From Dugong dugon (taxonomy: Eukaryota; Chordata; Mammalia; Sirenia; Dugongidae), in NCBI GenBank assembly GCA_030035585.1, contig CM057482.1:7117001-7181000 (forward strand): DNA of 64,000 nucleotides. The letters run 5' to 3'. Below, piece by piece: positions 60,350 through 64,000 of the stretch. Both the position numbers and the translations under genes were made by a program. Position 1 is the first letter of the stretch; each line of letters begins with the position of its first letter. Under the pieces are notes generated by a model. It saw nothing but the letters and a program-made list of their open reading frames with translations. It was not told the DNA's origin and did not search any database.

Positions 60350-61880
60350 TCTACCCTGACTTCATCCTTCCCAGCGTCACCCTGTGGTGAAATCCACCAG
60401 ATATCTTACTGCCCTTCTTTCGGGTGTCTTCTTTCTGACGTTTGACAGAAGTGACCACTTCCTCTTGGGCTTGGTGTCCAGATCATCTTTCTCTCCCTCC
60501 TTCTTGCTTTTCCCCTTTCCTCTGGATGATCCTGCCCAGGCTCATTTCGAGCCCTTCTTCTGTTTGCCTCTGTGTATGTATACGCAGTGTTCCTTGGGAC
60601 TGTATCCTTGGGTCTCTACTACTGTTAATTTACATCCTGTCTTCTGGCAATCTCATCTCAATTCATGATTAAAATTCTACTTATATGTCAGTGAATCCCA
60701 TTTCAGTATTTCTCAGCAGATCTCTCATAAACTACAGACATGTATATTCAACTAGTTGTCCTCTGATGTTTTCATAACCCTTACTGTCAACTCGATTTCA
60801 ACTCACAGCCACCCTATAGGACAGAGTAGAACTGCCCCATAGGGTTTCCAAAGAGCTGCTGGTGGATTTGAACAGCTGACCTTTTGCTTAGCAGCTGAGC
60901 TCTTAAAGACTGTACTACCAGGGCTCCAATAAGGCTTTCAAATTCAGTGTGTCCATCACCAAATTTATCATAATTTTCACCCTCTCCCCACAAAATCTAA
61001 CACTCTATCTGAAATTTCAGTGGGAATACCACCCACCATCTCACATAAGCCAAAACTCTTTCTGACATCTTCAAATCCAGTCATGCCCAAGTTCTCTAGA
61101 GTCTTTGTCCCAAGTTGGTCTCTTCCTGTCCATTTTCATTGTTACTGCTTTAGCTTAGCACCTGGTGACATTTTCCTGTATTATTGCAAGAGCTTCCTAA
61201 CTGGTCTCCTTGCTTGGAGTCTGGGCCCTCCACACTTCCATGCACTATGCTGCTTGCTGCTAGAATGATCTTTCCCAAACATAAACCTCATATCACTACC
61301 CTGCTCAAGACTTTCTGATGGCTTCCCGATACTCCAGGAAAAATTCACACTCCTTAGCTTGGCACATAAAGACTATCTTACTTCTCTTGAATCTCTACAG
61401 TTTTTGCTCTCTTGGTAGTTTCCTGAGTGAACCAACTAACCATTTACTCACTTGTTCTTTCACTTATGAAATTACTATTGAATATTCATCAAATCCAAAG
61501 AGATATGATGTTTCACTCTCCTGTTTCTTACATATATCATAGCCTCTGTCTTTAATGTGTTTTACTCTTTTTTTTTTTTGTATCTGACTAACTCCCAAAC
61601 ACCCCTCCAGATTTAGTTCAGGCAATCTCCTCCTTGGAGAAGCCTCCTCGACCCTTCCCCTCCCACACATGCACAAGTTTGTCATTCCTGGAAACCTCCT
61701 ACCAACATACATTGGACTGGGCTCTCACATGTCCTTTACCAGCATTATTGCCATCCTCTACCTCTCTGCTTGTCTGTCTCTCCAGTTAAACTAAAATCTT
61801 TGGAGGCAGTGCTTAGCATTTTAACTAATTGGAATACAGTGAGTTTGCAGTAGATGTTGCTGAATTGCTGAATGAAATCA
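60350..61880 (+). mobile_element. L2 LINE, long 3' part, split by an AfroSINE
   Basis: 60350-60774 and 60929-61880 follow the L2 3' coding and UTR order: CTGTATCCTTGGGTCTCTAC, ATGTATATTCAACTAG, then after the SINE GCAAGAGCTTCCTAACTGGT, CTGCTCAAGACTTTCTGATG GC, and the 3' end at 61830-61880. No ORF is intact. A (T)11 run sits at about 61568. Confidence 0.72.
60775..60928 (-). mobile_element. AfroSINE, short form
   Basis: On + it runs from the tail side (GTCAACTCGATTTCAACTC) to the head (TACCAGGGCTCC). It lacks the 45-nt block. Inserted in L2. Confidence 0.9.
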
Positions 61881-61884
61881 ATCT

Positions 61885-62100
61885 CAATTTGTATCTCTAT
61901 TCTCCCACTAACCAGCTCAATAATCTTGGGTAAATTACTTAATCTGGGAAATCTTTCTGAATCTTGTTGGTTATGATTCTATTCATCAGGATAATTTTTT
62001 GAGGAGAGTAAATGGTACCATGAATGTAAAACTCAAGTACATGAACTGACCTCTGGTATATGGCTTATGAATGTTAGTTATAGCAGCTTAACTATTAATC
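61885..62100 (+). repeat. MIR SINE fragment
   Basis: CAATAATCTTGGGTAAATTAC and the continuation fit MIR. Confidence 0.55.
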
Positions 62101-62359
62101 CCAATGGTCTAAGCCAACTAGCCCTCCAGAAGAAGATATTCTGAAGTGTAAACTATTACAGAAAGAGGCTGTATTCATACAGCTGGTCCCTCCCACGTGG
62201 GAGAAAGGTCTGGAGACATCTGAAAAACTAAGGCTGTACTGATTAACCACATGTAGCACATTAAATGAAGTATAGCAGGAGAGTAAACTTTCACATGATG
62301 ATTTAACATGAACACTTGCAATAGCTCAAGTCATCCCAATATGAAGTCAGATTTCTTGC

Positions 62360-62640
62360 AGAAGCATTTATTCCTTCACTAAACAAACATCTGCTATGTA
62401 CAAAGTCCTACGCAAGATGTGATGAACAACACAGGAATGAACCAGATGTGGGTCCTGGGTTGGAGGTCAGAAAACTTGGGTTCAGTGCCTGGCTTTATCA
62501 CTTACTACTAGGCTATGTGATCCCAGGAAAATCTCTTAACCTCTCTGAAACTCAATGTCCTCAACTGTAAAATGAACAAAATATTAATAAATGCCTCCCT
62601 TAATTTTGCTTAATTTGAATAATATAGATAGTATAGGATA
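62360..62640. repeat. L2 scrap (minus) followed by MIR (plus)
   Basis: 62360-62450 resembles an antisense L2 3' end. 62455-62640 has CTCTGAAACTCAATGTCCTC and AACTGTAAAATGAACAAAAT, a MIR core. Confidence 0.6.
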
Positions 62641-64000
62641 AAATCACCTTACAAACCTTGAAGTGATCCAGAAATACAATTATTATTGATGTCCTGCTCT
62701 TAAGAAGTCTAGAATCTAGTAGGGAAGATGAGACACATCACGAAATGTAGAGAATAGTGGCCACTGGGTGAGGAATTTTGGAAAAGCCTTCACGTGCAAG
62801 TGGCCTTTCTTAAATTTTATTCTGCTCATTCGAGTGAAGGCACTTTGTTTTTCACATCTTGTTTCGTGTTTTGCTTTGGTCTGTCTCCCTCCCCTCTTTC
62901 CCACCTCACTTTTACATTTTTGCGTTTGCTCTTCTGTCCTGCTGAGGAACAAACAAACCTCAAGCCAAGTGGCCTTCCTGTCCAATTCTGCTTTCCCAAC
63001 TGCACTACTCATAAAGGTTCTTCCTGGCCCTGACTTCTGATCCTGGCCTACCAGTATGGCAGGAAGAGAAAGAGAGCAGGCTTCACGCTAACAGAGGTTC
63101 TTGATTACAGAAATTCAGCACCCACCACTGCCTGTTAAAGGCTAAGTGTCTGTGAAGCTTTTTACTCCATGATGTTTTCATCTGTCCTAACACACCTTGG
63201 AAAAGTGAGAACCAGAAACTCAGAGAAGGGAGAACTAGCAGAGAAGACTTGTTCGATTCAGCTGTCTTTGAACGTGATGGGGTTTGTGGAGATAATAAAC
63301 ATAATTTTTTAAAGCCTGGAGTGCTTGATTAATGAAACGAGCCTTCTTTCTTCTATATCTCATTTACAATCTAATTTACAATGTTCCATTTTTTTCCTTA
63401 ATATTTTATTAAGGATAATATTTTATTATAAGGGAGCTTTTTTCAATTAATAATATGTACTTGTAATAGATTTTCTGCCTTCTTTAAGGTAATTTTGGGT
63501 CCTGGGGCCATATTTTTTTCCCCAAAGTAACATCACTCTGATATTACAATGAAAGTTAATGGGAATTTAGGATTCAGTTTACATGAAATGATTCATAGGC
63601 ATAGCTGTTTTAGAAAGCAAGGTAACCCTTCAATTAAATTCAATAGAACTATATAAACACAATAACCTTAAGGTTAGGTTGAAGTCCCACTTGTATTTAC
63701 AAATAGGAAGCCAAAGGCCTTGACAGCAGAGATGCTATCCTGAATTTTCATCTTTCCTCATGTCAGTATGTGGCATAGGCTCAGTCTAAAAAGAAAAGTT
63801 TGAGCAAATAAACTCTCTAAATTTAGGAAATAGAAATATATTTTTAAAATCAGGGATCTGGTCAGGATTAGTTCAATATGTGCCCTGTGCTGTTCTACAG
63901 GTCCCAGCAGGTGTCTTGGTGTTTCCATGATAAATAAGAAAAACTCCCAATAGGCGGAGCTCTGAGTCTACCCAGCTTCAGCAAGAGCAATTTTACTTTT
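62641..64000. other. No gene or named repeat seen
   Basis: AT-rich single-copy-looking sequence. The overlapping short ORFs at 62716-63040 on both strands have no recognisable domain. Confidence 0.4.

Overview
Organism and character. This is vertebrate nuclear DNA with no bacterial or phage architecture. It is dense in interspersed retroposons: L1 LINEs with 3' UTRs, RTE-clade LINEs, tRNA-derived SINEs that share the RTE 3' tail, MaLR-like solo LTRs, L2, MIR and MER5A. The RTE plus AfroSINE combination points to an afrotherian mammal. Nearly all AfroSINE copies lack a 45-nt internal block that a single copy retains, which favours Paenungulata (elephant, manatee or hyrax), most likely elephant. 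I found no host exon, CpG island, host tRNA gene or CRISPR. The window is best read as intergenic or deep intronic DNA, and all recognisable coding sequence is decayed transposon ORF.

Layout. 1-7189: a nearly whole L1 (probable 5' UTR, broken ORF1 and ORF2, 3' UTR, poly(A)). 7190-11390: old repeats, a solo LTR (9162-9686) and two AfroSINEs, one of them the long form. 11391-14595: a near-full-length but dead RTE LINE with an AfroSINE abutting its 3' end. 14783-19585: an A-rich retroposon, an inverted duplication, an old L1 3' UTR and a 200-bp palindrome. 19586-31250: a second and third solo LTR, MIR, L2, a purine tract, a possible hAT element and old LTRs. 31263-33483: an L1 fragment truncated at both ends but flanked by target-site duplications. 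33869-34360: a fourth solo LTR. 36662-45663: a full-length L1 with a 13-bp target-site duplication, carrying a younger L1 (39506-40912) inside the start of ORF2. 45664-54000: MER5A, a 217-bp inverted duplication, RTE pieces, an antisense L1 3' end and a SINE with a tRNA-Gly-like head. 54000-64000: an AfroSINE, a 36-bp x3 minisatellite, a fifth solo LTR, L1 and L2 remnants and MIR.

How the parts relate. Target-site duplications and interruptions give relative ages. MIR, L2, MER5A and old LTRs form the substrate. RTE, AfroSINE, MaLR-like LTRs and L1s were inserted later, and the L1 subfamily seen at 1-7189 and 39506-40912 is among the youngest. RTE would have supplied the enzymes for the AfroSINEs, which share its tail. 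I see no convincing new functional system. The most unusual items are two short inverted duplications pasted into other repeats, a long near-perfect palindrome, a 3'-truncated L1 with target-site duplications, and the tRNA-Gly-headed SINE.
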